Positions 12,775 to 26,481 of a stretch of DNA of 64,000 nt are shown here, piece by piece. This stretch comes from Lingula anatina (Eukaryota > Brachiopoda > Lingulata > Lingulida > Lingulidae): the NCBI RefSeq assembly GCF_001039355.2, contig NW_019773692.1, positions 249,908 to 313,907 on the forward strand. The letters run 5' to 3'. The notes beneath the pieces are model-generated. The model saw only the letters and a program-made list of their open reading frames with translations, made no database searches and was not told where the DNA came from. The position numbers and the translations under genes were made by a program. Numbering within the stretch: position 1 is the stretch's first letter; every line of letters starts with the position of its first letter.

Positions 12775-14531
12775 AAAAAGGCTAGAATGTCATATTTTAC
12801 AAGTTAAACCGATGTTGTGTTAAATCCCTATCTAATCAACAAAAAAAGCTGACCTACCTTTTTTAATTAAAAAAAACGAAATAAAGCTGCTGTAATATTT
12901 ATGCTTAAAGATAATGAAAAATCAAAATACTGCTGAGTGACTATTTTCATTATTTTTCTGTATCATAATGACCAGTAAGGAGTCCATTTTCGGCGAGTCC
13001 TACTCATCAAGAGAAAGAATGCGTCCTACCGCGGTATTTAAAGGAAAACATTTCCTGTTCATTGAAAAACAAATATTTTTTTTAATTATTTCTACCCCGT
13101 GGTCTCCTTAATTAATGGTTAATATTGTATTTATCGCAGTTTTATTTTTAAGCGTTTTTTCATTGGCTCAGGAAACTGACGTCAGGATGACGTAGCGAGT
13201 CTGCGCCATCGCTCCGTCAACCCGCTTACCCACTTACCGTATTCACCATTCTACTCAGGGACTGCACATCTGATGAGTGCACTCAAACGGCGGGAGTCGT
13301 TTAGAAAACATTTAAGTTGCAAACGGTGCTGTAAGCAGGCTCATCCTGAGAGTATTTAGTAAAGCTGTAAAGTATTGTTGCTTTTGACACTGTATCAAAC
13401 CAAGCTGTCATTAGAGGATTCAAATATAAAACCTACGAGGAGTAACATCCAGCTTTATAAATTTGCTGTTTTATCTTTCATGTGATTCTGGATTTGCTAT
13501 CATACTCATTTACCCATTGCGCAGATTGAACAGTTGGTTGCAAACTGCTAAACATCTTGTGGTAATTTTACGCATTTATTCATTTATTTATTTTTTAAAT
13601 AAAATTGGCATCAAGCGAAATTTCATAATGATCTAAGCGAGCCCAATTGTTGTCTTCTAGGAGAGATATGATGGCCGACAAAGAAAGGCATGAAAAAAAC
13701 ACGATAGACTACACCTGATGAGTATTAGTCTTTTAAACCACAAGATTTAGATAATGTATAATCAGAGAATGACAACTATAATTCGCATCACTTGTATATG
13801 TAGCTGCACAGATGAAAAAATAAGAAAGTTGTCCACTTTAGCATCCAAGTCTGACAACAAATGAAGAGAAATCAGTGCCACTGCATGGGCACGTGGGACG
13901 CTGATAGATTGCTTAACGCTATTATTCAAAGATCGACAAATCTATCCGTTAATTGCAAAGTTGTCTTCCTAATCGCTGGCATGCACTTAAACCCAATAGA
14001 TCTTCATTTGCCAAGTAAAAATGACCAGTAGCGACACCTATATCACTACTCAAAAGTTGATAATAAAAACTGCAATTTGCACCGTACGCGTGTCGCTTTT
14101 TAGAGCCTCAAAAAAAAAGGTGGGTGTATTCTACAATTACATGTATCTCTCTATGTCAAACAAAAAGATGACTGACATTCAATAAATCTGTCATGTTTTG
14201 GAGGAGAAAATCAACGAGAAAACAAGCACCTAGGGCCTCGCCTTGAACCGGACAGTTTCTTAATAAAATTTTGATATTTACAGACATCTTGAAAAGGCTC
14301 TTATACCATAAAACGACCAAGATGCGCACAGACAAATGTGTCAACTGCCAGAAATAGATCAACTGGAGTAAAGACAGCCAGCCAGAGAGAAAATCATTTC
14401 CTTCTTTTCACTTCACTAGTACAAAAATCAGATAACTATGCCTACATCCGAAGGAATGCTGGACATTCTACTGGGACCAGTTCTGGTTTAAAACACGTCC
14501 TTTTTCAATTTCAGTGTCTGATGTCGTGTGG

Positions 14532-14698
14532 CAGGCCCGTAGCCAGGGGGGTTCGGGGGGTTCGAAAGAACCGCCCCTTTTGCTGGGAAAAGGTCCACTC
14601 TGGGTAAAATTTGATCCAGGTATACGAAGTTTTTATGGGAAAAGGTCCACTTTTTCAGAAAAAGAACCCCCCTTTTGAAATTGCTGGCTACAGACCTG
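14532..14698. mobile_element. 167-bp terminal-inverted-repeat element (MITE-like)
   Basis: The element begins CAGGCCCGTAGCCAG and ends with the near-complement CTGGCTACAGACCTG. It is bounded by a perfect 5-bp direct repeat TGTGG (14,527-14,531 and 14,699-14,703), as expected of a target-site duplication. Inside is an internal direct repeat of GGGAAAAGGTCCACT and a G/C-rich stretch. It has no coding capacity, so it would need a transposase in trans. The superfamily is not assigned. Confidence 0.75.
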
Positions 14699-16961
14699 TG
14701 TGGTATACATTGTACATGTACCTCTGCAGTCGACGGTCTACTTAAGGAAGCACAATGCACCTCAAACCCATCCGTTATTTCTTCCTTAAAATGATCGTCC
14801 AGTGGCGCGTTTCAGACCCAAACCGGTAGAGGTTTAAGTCTGAAGACGCCTTCAAAGTACCTGCATGAACATAAGCAACTTCGTTGCATCTTAAATATCG
14901 TTTCCTGTTTAGCGCCTAATGCAGCTCCTTCAAGCAACGACCCATAATGTTGAAAATCACACTGCTGAAGGTTTTATATAAAAAAGAACTGTGTAATCTG
15001 ACATGCTGAGTAAAGGCCCTTAACAGTGTAAAACTCCTCTTCTAACTTGGTGTAGCCAGCGCCGAACACCGTCAATCTAAATAGATGTTTTTTTTTCTTT
15101 TTTCATATGTCTTGCCACAGTATGAAAATCCTGTTTAATCTAAATGGCAAATGTTAGCATAATGATTTAGTATAAAACATTCAATCTCCCCTTCATTGTT
15201 CCACTTCATAGATTTCAAATAAAACCTTTACCCTCAGTATTTGCCGAGTTGCTATCTGGTAGCTGTAAATCCGACATAAATCTTTATCATTCGAAAAGTT
15301 TGTTTTTTATGGCAATTTACATTTATGCCACCATATTACCATAATAAAAATATAAGTACGGTCGTAATTTATTTCTAACTTGGTTCACGTTAGTTACATC
15401 ATATTTGTAACAACCAGCAAGCATGCAAGCACCCATACATTACTACACAACAGATCTGTGTACTGGTGGTGACACGTTCATGTGCAGTTCTATCGTTACT
15501 TCCTCAGCCTCCCCTCCCCCCACCACCACCACCACTCCCCCCCACCCCAACCCCACCCACCCCATCCCCACTCCCACCCCCCCAATTCCACCCCACCCCC
15601 ATCCCTACCCCCACCAACCACCAACAACAACAACAGGTTCTTTCCAACCTTTTCCGTCGCCTTCTCATTCACATTTATTACTGAACGTGTAGTCGGGGCC
15701 TGCTAGAGCAATACATTATATTCCTCTCTACCTACTCGTTTAAAAAAGGAATTAGCGTTGTCAGTGAGTCCGCCTCGTAGGCAGAATTGTTGATAAATAA
15801 GACCTAAATACGAGGAGGGATTTACCTCTTGAACTTTAGGAAGTATAGAAAGTCGTCCAACCTCAGATATTCCCCTTCAGGCCAACTGAAACGGGGACGG
15901 CAGCGTTTAATCTTTCACGATCCAAACACAGGTTTAATATTTAGGGATCAACTTTATATAGAAACAGACACAACGGTAAAAAATATTGTCATAAATGCCT
16001 CATCCGGAAGCAGCTGCTGGGGTGCAGAGTAAGCTGCAGAGCATCCGTCACGCAGGGGATTTATCATGAATATGTGGTTGATTCTTAAGATTCTGTAGAC
16101 ATAATTGCCACAGGTTGATTCTGATAATAATAATTATTATTATTATTATTTCTTAAACCCGCGCTACACTTGCGTCTCAGCGCTGTTTACATGGACGTTA
16201 TAATCATGTTTGGCGAGCAACTTAACGGCAGGCGATGTTGGCCAAGAAGAAGTTTATGTTGCTAAAATATTGAATGAACAGCGTGCCACGCTTTCGCTGG
16301 TCGTCTTCAAATTTCCAATACTTCCCACTGGAACGGCTTTGGGAAGACATGTCTAATGACAATTTCCTGAATGTCAATCAACGTGAATGTAATAATAGTT
16401 GCCTGTTTGTCTGCCAAATAATAAAATCATAGGCCTGTGAGGATTATTGGCATTTCATTCGTGCTGCAAATTCACTTTCAAGTTCACTTTTGCTGCCAAG
16501 CACATGTAATTTACAGTAAAAAAAATCCAGACGATACACTTTTCTGCGAAACCTGAAAAAAAAGTAAATTTTGCAGGGGGGTTCTAGCTTCTTCTACATA
16601 CATGGGTTTCTCAGAAAGGATCTCACGTTCAACAACAAGTTTTGAAAAACATTTTGGGTCACGAATTCTGTAAATAGACGTACATGTAGCTTTCCGGTCG
16701 GTGTGTTAAGTTCCAGGAGAAGATGGGAAAGAGTTGTTCTACAAGCGATGGCTGGCACACCGACGATTTCTGCACTTAAAAAGCGACAGGCAATGGGATT
16801 CTTCGTTTTACCCATGCGATGCAACTTTGGAGACACTAATTTGTTTTCAAGGAAACTCGCTGGCCTGTCAATTAGAGAAATAGAAGCTGACACGCCAAAC
16901 GGGAGTATGAGATTGCAGGCTATTATAGATCTGAAACCGGCTGCTGTGAACACTTGTATGA

Positions 16962-16995
<34 letters not shown>

Positions 16996-19900
16996 ATACG
17001 TATTTGAGTATTTATATGTATATGAATTCGTAAACCATCTTATCTCTTGTGCTGGGAAGTGTAAGATTTGACATTAAAAATATTGACATAAAATACTATT
17101 TTGGCAAAGTTGCCACAACAGAAACTAGGAAAAGTGGATTTAAATGTTCCGATAATGCAACCCAATTACTGCCATGACGTCATCCGCCCTGCTTGATTCT
17201 AATATATCCATCGCGCTGTGTCTGACTCGACATGCAGTCGGCTTCTAAAGACAACTTGGCAAAATAATCAAAACTTATCTGGGCTTGGAAACAGGACAAT
17301 TTTGAAATCAGTTTTCCTTTTTTCGAAAAGGATAGCTTACCAAACATATAGGGCGAGGCACCTTAGTTCGTTAATATGTTTTCCAGCAAAGCCATGTCTT
17401 AGACTATGGCAAATACTTAAGATTACAAACCTTATTCCTAAACACATCTCTATTCTTAAAACATTTCCTAGCTAAAAAGTTAAATTTAAGCTTATATAAC
17501 AAACATGTGTAAATTGTACATTTTTGTACGGTTCTTCACTTACATTATCCAGCGCACACTGCAAGCTGTAAGCTGAGCTACCTGTCACGTTAGACAAGCT
17601 GATCCTTTTGACTTACATGAGGTACACGCACCTCTTGAATAAATAAAATCAAGAAAAACGCATCTGTTATTAAAAGAAGATACAGCCCTTCTTAAATATT
17701 GCTCAATGTATACTTAAAAAGTGAAAAAGCAAAAGCAACAGGTTGAGCTGCCAGCGGGGTATTGATTAACTATTCCGAGCCAGCTTGACTGACAGGTGCT
17801 AACTTGATCTTAATACGCGCTTATCAATAATGACGGGATTAACCCAGCTATACATCCGCTGTAAACGTGAATGATACTTTATTCTCAGATATGTGCAGCC
17901 ATTATTAATGACAATTAAGATTTACTGACACTATAGAATAAGGTAGAATTTGAAGAGCTGCGTTTAACAATCCACTCTTTCCATTCCATTCTTTCTAAAT
18001 ACTACTAACTCGTGGCAGGGTTGGTTCTAGAAAATGTTCAAACTCAGTGGTTAATGTGTAAAATCTCACAATTTTTTTTTTTTTGAAAAAGATTGCACAT
18101 CAGCATAAAAGAGCGTCCATCATATTAGTCCTTCATTTGTTGCGCTCCAAAATCTACGAAAGGAGGTAGTATGTTTGTTGTCTTTGAAAATATCTTGAAT
18201 ATTAGGCAATAAGAGATTTTCAAAGATACGCTTATTATTACTAACATCATAACTCTCAAATCGAAATAACCAGTCTTTTATCATGATATTGATTACAAAG
18301 TGAAACTGGTAAACGAAGAGCGTTCCTAGTCAGTTATGAGCAGCATGCAGGTGAGTTGACAGAGTTGGAAGTATTGGAGGCTAGCGTTCTGGTCTCAGTG
18401 ATCGTCATAAAACGTGTGTGACACCGTCACAACTTGACTAACGACAGGGGACATCAAAGAAGACAAGGGCACGGAGGGTTACCATCCAAACGGTACAATA
18501 TCTTTATACATAACCCTCAATTCCATTAACTTTTGTACACAGGCATTAAGCATTGTGAATATGTTCATTAGAGTCTGACTTCGTCATACAACAAAACCTT
18601 TTCTGACTCAAACAGTCCCCCACTCACAATGGTGTTCTCTTTATGGTCCGTGACAGTTTCACCCAGATAAGCAATAGCGTTACACAATACGGTTAGTGAA
18701 CTGAAAGAGAATACCTCCCAATGTGTTCTTTTTCCTCTGACATATGACTGAAAATGATACAAGGCTTCATTAAGAATAGGAGTATTCTTTACAGCTCTAT
18801 AGATTTGATGGTTATTTAGTGCTAGGGTCCAACATAATGTTGGATATTAGTGAAAATAATGTAATTGAACTCTCTATTGTCACTGGGTAATGTCACGAGC
18901 ACACAGACACTTTGTATTCAGCCTCACTATGGTGCATCTCTTCTGTATTTTGATGTATGTTACAAAACTTTGAGCACTTTCACCTGAACTATCTATTATC
19001 TCCCTTTATTTTCAACAGCAATATACTAGGTTGTTGCTTCTTTATTCAATAAAGTGTTTACATTGGCATATCTTATGAAACATTGGATTTATTTAACAAT
19101 GTGGATTTAACTGACAACAACAACTGTGATTTCATGGATTTTGTAATATATATTTTAAGATGGATATATGTTCGCATTATTATATTTTAACCTTTTGATA
19201 TTTGCAGATCAGACACGCACATACACACGCACGCACGCACGCGCACACACACACACACACACACACATTGTTGGACAGGTTATCTCAAATTATCATTTAT
19301 CACACATTTCTGTCCAATAATTTGGTTTTCGATATCAGTCCATTATTTAACAGATATCGCCATCCAGACCTCGTTATCGTTGAAAACAGCGTTTGTTCAC
19401 TACTGTTAATCTCTGATGTACATCGCAATAGCCTGAATGCTTAGATTTCTGTTTTGCGTGTCTATTTTTATTTTTATTTGGCGTGTCAGCTTCTATTCCT
19501 AATCACAAGGAAAAATGTATTGATGATTGTTTTTGTATTGTTAATGACGAGCAATGTTGACGCCATGTTGATAGCATACTGAGTGACATCCTATAGACAG
19601 CATATGGTCGGTATACTGCTCTTGTGTTCAGTTTTATTGATTTTTATATATTGTCAAATTCAAATATATACCAGACTCTATGCAAATCACTTCATTGATT
19701 ACAATGTATCATTTGGCACCATGAAATATAAATTATTATGTTCCTGTTTACTCATATCATAAAATAAAGACACCTAAACGTACCCATGGCGACAGGGACA
19801 ACAAATATGGAGCATATGTACCTTTAGAACTATTTTTTCCATCACTGAACAATGTGAACAAAAGCGCATCAAATTACAGTCATCTCAAATCAAACATTAC

Positions 19901-21566
19901 TAGCACAAAGTTATGAAGCATTTCAGATATAATGGCATCGTTCATATGACGAATCTGTTTTTGAATGGTGATATAACTATTTTAATTAATTTTTTTTAGT
20001 GACACGTTCAAAATCTTTCTACGATAGTGGAATAACAGTAGTTTGTTCAGAGATTCATTAAACACACGACGACGTTATTTTCATCAATTGCCAGCACGTG
20101 TGTGTACGCGTGCGCGCGCCTTAGAAATAAACTTCGTTAGCTAAAGAGGTTCAGTTATTACATTTGTGAAAACTATCAACATTTCAATAGAGTCAATTGC
20201 AGCCGGAACTTTAAAACTTTTAAATGAAGTGCAGTCCAGCAGCTACATATAAAACAGGCGTCGTCCCGTGAATCAGACGATACCCCCCTCCATTATGGGG
20301 CTATGTCAGTCCCAGTAGACAGTCAGGGCACCATTGCTGTCCAAAGACAGGGACGGTCTCTACAAGTCTTACTGGAGAGCACGCCTGTACTGCCATTTCT
20401 TCTTTTAAACATGGCGGTCATTAGCCTTTGCATTCCATATTAAATCTTAATGACAATGTACTTAAACTTAATTTATGATAACTTATCAGTAGCAGCCATT
20501 ACAAAGTGCTTTGCTATTTGCGTTTGCTAATTTTATTTTATTGTAGCTTTCTTGAAGTAAGCTTATTACCAAGTACCTCCCATCTTCAGCGATCTGGAGA
20601 GGCATTTACAAAGTAATTTTCCGAGCCAGTGATTTACGTCTTTCTCCTACAACATTGGCATTTGATGGAGATCTAATCTTTGAGTCGTTCTTCACCTTTC
20701 GTAGCTGTAATAAAAAACTGTTCAACCTACCACATAAATACAGGTGAACAGACCTCCATGTTTTTATTAACCTTTCATTGTAGTACAATACGGTAAATAG
20801 CTTTTATTTGTACTTTAGCATTTCCTTTAGTATGCCTTCAATAAATAAAAAATGTTGGGTAATGAATACAAGTTCCCGACGTAAAGATGAGTGTAACTTG
20901 AGAACGATCGATAAATTTTTAGACAGTTTAGACACTGTTGCGTGAGGTAATGTGCACTTATTTCTATCACTCAGAGGAAACTTTAAAAGTTAAATCAGTG
21001 ACGTTTATAATTGACATTGTAATAATTTATGCAAGTTTTTCTGTACAGTGAAAAGGATGCTCATGTTCAGTACTACATTAAAACAGACCCATGGGTATAT
21101 CATTAACAGAACGTTTACCTAGTGCCAGCAAATATCGTTTAGCACCTCTTGTAATTGTTGTGGACAAAGCCAACCTCGTGTTTGCGAAAACAAGTCCCGT
21201 GTTTTCAAAACACGTCAATACCAGATTAAGCCGCTGGCTCTGTGACTTGGCTCTCCTGGCAATGAGGTGTAGTGAAGGCTACTTACCGCCATCGCGTTCT
21301 TGGACGAAGACATGCACAAATAATTGTGTTTACTTATCTTATTGTCTTGCCAATACTAATGGCCTCTAGACGTCATATATGGAACAATTTATGGGCGACA
21401 AAGTATATTGAAGAGAATGGTCATTTAATCCGTGGGAGAAACTGAATCTCGCTAAACCAAACGCCTTTCTAGAGTAACATGAGACAGTTACATTTCGCCC
21501 GAGACATTCAGCTATATAGATAACAGAACTATCAATATGCAAAGTAAAACATACTCAACTTCAGTA

Positions 21567-21746
21567 ATATCTTGGCTGTCGTATTTATTACTATTTCAGG
21601 GAAAAAGCAATGGGTATGCAAAAGACGTTCTCTCATCAGATTAGAATAGTATTTGATATATATATATAAATATATATATATCAAAAGTATGCATACCCAT
21701 TGCTTTTTCCCTGAAATAGTAAATAGTAATAAATACGACAGCCAAG

Positions 21747-21750
<4 letters not shown>
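21567..21750. repeat. Long inverted repeat (hairpin) with AT-rich loop
   Basis: The left arm at 21,567-21,619 (beginning ATATCTTGGCTGTCG) is complementary to the right arm at 21,691-21,750. The right arm differs mainly by an extra short ACTATTT-type duplication. The roughly 70-bp loop is largely TATATA. It runs straight into (TA)n and then (GA)n at the edge of the assembly gap. It may be a foldback element or a local inverted duplication. Confidence 0.88.
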
Positions 21751-21814
<64 letters not shown>

Positions 21815-22050
21815 NNNNNNNNNNNNNNNNNNNNNNNNNNNNNNNNNNNNNNNNNNNNNNNNNNNNNNNNNNNNNNNNNNNNNNNNNNNNNNNNNNNNNN
21901 NNNNNNNNNNNNNNNNNNNNNNNNNNNNNNNNNNNNNNNNNNNNNNNNNNNNNNNNNNNNNNNNNNNNNNNNNNNNNNNNNNNNNNNNNNNNNNNNNNNN
22001 NNNNNNNNNNNNNNNNNNNNNNNNNNNNNNNNNNNNNNNNNNNNNNNNNN
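21815..22050. other. Assembly gap (236 N) inside a GA microsatellite
   Basis: The unknown bases are flanked on both sides by (GA)n, 21,779-21,814 and 22,051-22,081. The gap is therefore probably an unresolved stretch of the same microsatellite next to the hairpin. Confidence 0.99.
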
Positions 22051-22083
<33 letters not shown>

Positions 22084-22691
22084 CTTTTCTCTTGCAGAAT
22101 CACCGTCAGGCAATTATGAGAATATCTTGCCGCGATTCAAGCATAAGGCTACAGCGTCTACAAGAACTTGACAGCAGGGAATCTTCATCTTAATGCTGGC
22201 ATATGCCAACTGAATGATCAGAAACTGGCGATCGCATTAAATATTAGTGAAATTAATTGGGCTGGGTTTGCAAAGGCGACAAATAATTACTTTTTCTTGC
22301 TAATCTATCCGGATAAACAGCAAAGTGACATTTCAATGGAGTTGATCAATTTCCGAGGAAGCTTTCAGGGGATAACTCTTATCTGTCACTGTAACGCGTG
22401 GTGTTGTCTTGAAAAATATGTACACACGAAATTAAAGGTAAACAAGGCGACAGCAACATGGATAAGACACTCCCAAACATACGTGTATATAGAAAACAAA
22501 TAAGATAAATTCAGTCGGCATGGGCTTAAGTGATAATATTTTCGTATCCGTTCAAACAAACTACAACTAGCCTGAGTGTCTGGTTTTCTTATCGGAAACA
22601 AATACCTACTTGCGTGAAAACGTACTATTTCATCTAGGGCTACCTTCGGCAGGAGTCGCTGTTGTTTGAAACAAAATTTTGTTCCATTTAT

Positions 22692-22957
22692 AGGCAGAAA
22701 CCCCTGCTGGAGGGAACATGTACCATAGCGGACAGAGACCCCTGTCTGAGGGTACCATAGCGGACAGAGACCTCTGTCTGAGGGTACCATAGCGGACAGA
22801 GACCCCTGTCTGAGGGTACCATAGCGGACAGAGACCCCTGTCTGAGGGTACCATAGCGGACAGAGACCCCTGTTAGGGGGGATCATAGCGGACAGAGACC
22901 ACTGTCTGAAGGTACCGCGGCGGACAGAGACCTCTGTCGGAGGGTACCATAGCAGAA
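22692..22957. repeat. 32-bp minisatellite, about 7-8 copies
   Basis: The unit contains ACCATAGCGGACAGAGACC followed by CCTGTCTGAGGGT. The inner copies are nearly identical and the outer ones diverge. The frames open through it (32 is not a multiple of three, so all frames are cycled) are by-products of the repeat. A poly-C and CA tract follows at 22,982-23,024. Confidence 0.92.
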
Positions 22958-23890
22958 AAACTGGGGGTGTAACCCCAATTAACCCCCCCCCCCCCCCCAC
23001 ACACACACCCACACACACACACACACCGCGCCGGCTCTTTCGCTTATGACTACTGAGCTACTGAGTCGGATAATAAGAGCCCAGGCCACTTAGTTATTGT
23101 CCACGACTAAGTGGCTGAGCGGACACAAGGACAGTGCAACGATCAAGAACGGAAGTCGCCATAATTCAGAACCGAGCATGTGCGCCCAAAATTGCGTTTA
23201 CACATTAATCGCATTGTTGTGATTCCGGCTCGAATCCAGTAAGGAGCAATTCGGGTTAATTTTCTGGGAAAACGAGTCAGTGCCTTGCACATTCGACTTG
23301 ATGTATGAACCGCTTTGCCGGCAGTAGTCGGCTCGGCTCGAGTTGGGATTCCTAGATCGGAATCAGATTTTTTTTTTATTTCTGACTAATGTAAATGTAC
23401 CTAAGTATTTCTTATACAGGTTATCTGTAGAAATGTGAAGGGGTTTGTTTGTCTGCCGGCACAACCAGTCCAGGCTTATCAGATCGGACTCATTTCACGT
23501 TGTCGATGGTTGGGACCTTTCCGCTTTACAAGTGTGCCAATCGCAAAAATAAATTACCTTTCGCGAGGAAATGGGATAATATGATTTTCCAATTAGGTCG
23601 ATAGAAAGGCCAGACCTTGCTAGGCTGCGGATGTCGCTGGATTTCTTCCCAGACTTCTCTCTATCCCTCTCCCCACCAATGGAATGACACCAGCTGTGTA
23701 TGATATGATATGTGATATGATATAATATGATATTTTGCACATTATTCATCCTATGAGATGCGCGTTGAGACAATCTTCGACATTTAATTCTATTTTCCAA
23801 AAGATAAAAAAAAGGCACGAGAGTAAGGTTGGTTTGATCACCAATCTCCTCACATCAACTGTTTTGTCCCCCATTTAATTTAACCTTTAA

Positions 23891-23939
<49 letters not shown>

Positions 23940-24712
23940 AGCGAGATGACCATTCCCCGTGACCATGTGAAGTTCAATAGATCACCAGCTAAGATCAACT
24001 TGAAAGCGTTTATTCAACAATAGGACCAAACGTGTGCCGCTTAAAGCTGTTGGCTTAGTATCTAGATATACTAAATTGTTGATATTACTTTCATAGGTAA
24101 ATATAACACAGACAACACGGGGTAGTGTTAAGTTCCGTAGATTTGTTTAGTTCCCCGCTAAACATAGAGTTTGCGTTTAGTGCCACCAGGCAGGATTTCA
24201 TGTTTTTACACATATTTGCCATTGCTGTAAAATTAATGAATCCCGGCATTTTACAATACCGCACTGATTAAACAGATGGGAAAATCATAATTAAAGTAAG
24301 AATTATATTCTTGGTTTATTTCTAAAAACGTCAGAAAAACACACAGGTTTTCCCGTCATTTCACGCGTGTTCATTTCGCATAAAATGGAAAGCCTGGGTC
24401 ACTAATATTTAAGGGTACATAGTGATTATAGGCACACGGTCTTAGCAAACAGTATATAGCTCTTGACCATCTAAAGTTGACCCCTTTTAAATGGCATATC
24501 GCGTGATATGGGGGCCTTTAAAATGAAAACATATGTTTTCTTACTAAAATTATTACTTATCGCTACTGTATGCTGTCCGGATAGGGTTTGTCACGACAAG
24601 TAAAGCGACTGCAAACTGAGGCATATAACGTTTCCCTGCTACACTCAACTTTTACTATCCCGCGGTTACTTTGACTGTGATTAACAACGATGCCCTTTTG
24701 ATTGGGTGGTTG

Positions 24713-24811
24713 AAATCTACCTACCTTTAAATTAATGTCAAAATTACTCGATCACTGACGCTTTAAATCTACCTACCTTAAAATTAATGTCAAAATTACT
24801 GGATCACTGAG
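24713..24811. repeat. 52-bp direct tandem duplication
   Basis: Two copies of a unit starting AAATCTACCTACCTT and ending GATCACTGA, with starts at 24,713 and 24,765. Only a few substitutions separate them. Confidence 0.9.
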
Positions 24812-25387
24812 CAGAAAACACGAAATTTCACTAAGCAAAAAACAAAAATACATCCCCACTGATTCCCCAGTTAATATTATTAGCATGGCGATGAAAGATG
24901 GAGATGGTATTAATATCTATGATTGCAAGACATCCCAGTATATACAGAATGTTATTATAATGTGGTTAAGCTATCAGTCCACGCAACCAGTGCAATATTC
25001 GGACCACGCCTCGTCTCCTGTTTACATGTATACTGACACCATCAAACACACGTCAACGTGCATGACTTTAAAACTAGATTGATTAAGTATGACTTTCTTT
25101 CTTCAAACAAACCCTCGATTGCCTCTTGTTTATATTCTCCCCTAAGCTAGCACGGGAATAAATAAGACTTATCTTCTGCGTCCTTTTGACGTTAAGAAGG
25201 GAAGAGAAAGAAGTACACGTTCTGAGTGAAAACGCACCAGGTCATACCGATAACTAGCAGACAGTGACACAGGGAACGCTATCATATTGCTAAACAGTGG
25301 ACACCACAGTACAAGGCATATAAGTACAAGGCATAACCTTAGGCTACTGACTCTGGCCGCGGCTATAACATGAAGCATGAAGCTTAC

Positions 25388-25656
25388 CTGGGTGACTTAG
25401 AATATTTCCTAAACTTCTGTCTGGTCAGCTCTGACACCGTCCTCTGAGCCTGCTGGGGCTCGGCTGAGATCCCCTGAGCACGCTGTTTCCTGGGCCCAAA
25501 CTTGGGGCTCTTGGGGCCAAACACAGACTGATATTTATCCAGCTGGCTTCTTAATTCCTGGATCAGCCCATTTTTGTGTTCGATCTCTAGCTGAAGCTCA
25601 CGAATCTGATCATCTTTCATTCGTAGTAGTTTCTGCAAGTCCTGTAAACTTCCCAT
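25388..25656 (-). CDS. PRKG1: cGMP-dependent protein kinase I, alpha-type first coding exon
   Basis: Alternative first coding exon of the same kinase gene as the exon at 8,707-9,008, giving a different coiled coil and autoinhibitory segment. The ATG at 25,656 starts MGSLQDLQKLLRMKDD. The zipper continues to KYQSVFGPKSPKFGPRKQ and the autoinhibitory RAQGISAEP, which matches the mammalian alpha pseudosubstrate region exactly. It ends FRKYSKSP plus two bases of an Arg codon at a GTAAGC donor (phase 2, 89 codons plus two bases), as in mammalian alpha, where a similar Ser/Lys-rich end joins exon 2. The Cys in KCQSV of mammalian alpha, known as a redox-sensing disulfide residue (Cys42), is Tyr here. 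The exon lies about 16.4 kb upstream of the beta-type exon in transcript order. Confidence 0.93.
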
Positions 25657-26423
25657 GACGCAGCAGAGAGATAATAACCACACTGTGTGTCTGTATGTGT
25701 CAGTGTAGAAGTAGTGGTCGTGTAAAACTAAAGCAAGGCCGTGGTCAGTGAAGTCGATAAATCACAATCTACCTGCTTTGACTGCTAGATATAAATTACT
25801 ACAGTCATCCCCTGATGATTTCAAAATCCCTGTAAGAGTCCAACTCTCCGGCTGAGTATTGATGTGGATGACGGTATATTTCACCTGAATGCCACTCCAC
25901 GTAACTTACACAGTACTGCTATTAATCACATGACAGACGGCAGCTCCACCTTGCGAGGAGGTCGTCTAATTGAGTGGTGGTGATAGTGTTATGGCGATAA
26001 TGGCCCCTGTGCCTAAAGGCATCAACACAGACATCAGTTTTGACCCTTGAGATTTTGACATGTTAAAATACAGTGGTTCACAGTAGCGTGGAAGGATACG
26101 TTTAATGCGTACAGATATGACGGAATCAACAAACAACATGCGTACTTCTGTGCGTACACCTCTACGCGGGTCACAATGATTCCATGAAGAATGTCGTATA
26201 TTTTTCAGCCAAACTTCACAATTTTTATTTCATGGGTCGTTATACAGGGCTGTTAGATTTACAGCGCACGAAGTGAGCAGGCTTTTTTTTAAAGGTTCAT
26301 AGCAATAGAAACATATGCATAGGAATAGCGTTAATAAATCCATCGTTGACGAAATACATTGTGCACGGGGTATAGGGAAAAACTTTGATATTTTTGAGTT
26401 GCAGATTTATTATAATAATAATA

Positions 26424-26481
<58 letters not shown>

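Larger units (their letters stand above)
9009..25387. other. Intron between alternative PRKG1 first exons
   Basis: About 16 kb separates the two PRKG1 first exons and should be spliced out of alpha-type transcripts. The beta-type promoter is expected just right of 9,008, but no clear TATA box is visible there. No other gene is supported. The stretch holds GA (about 10,461-10,500), C-rich (15,510-15,615), GT (16,965-16,992), CA (19,217-19,266) and CT (23,889-23,937) simple repeats, several minisatellites, an inverted-repeat element and a hairpin beside an assembly gap, some listed separately. Open frames at 16,703-17,071 and 21,091-21,369 resemble nothing I know. Confidence 0.6.

Noticed and set aside
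15423-15706. Proline/threonine-rich open frames in three frames
   Set aside because: C-rich simple sequence; all three frames are open, which is not typical of a gene.
16594-17071. Overlapping open frames of about 120 codons on both strands
   Set aside because: No recognisable domain, no signal peptide and no clear splice context; the plus frame runs into a GT microsatellite.
22386-23024. 212-codon open frame on the minus strand with repeated LCPLWYPQTG
   Set aside because: It is a by-product of the 32-bp minisatellite, which is open in every frame; no start, splice or domain evidence.
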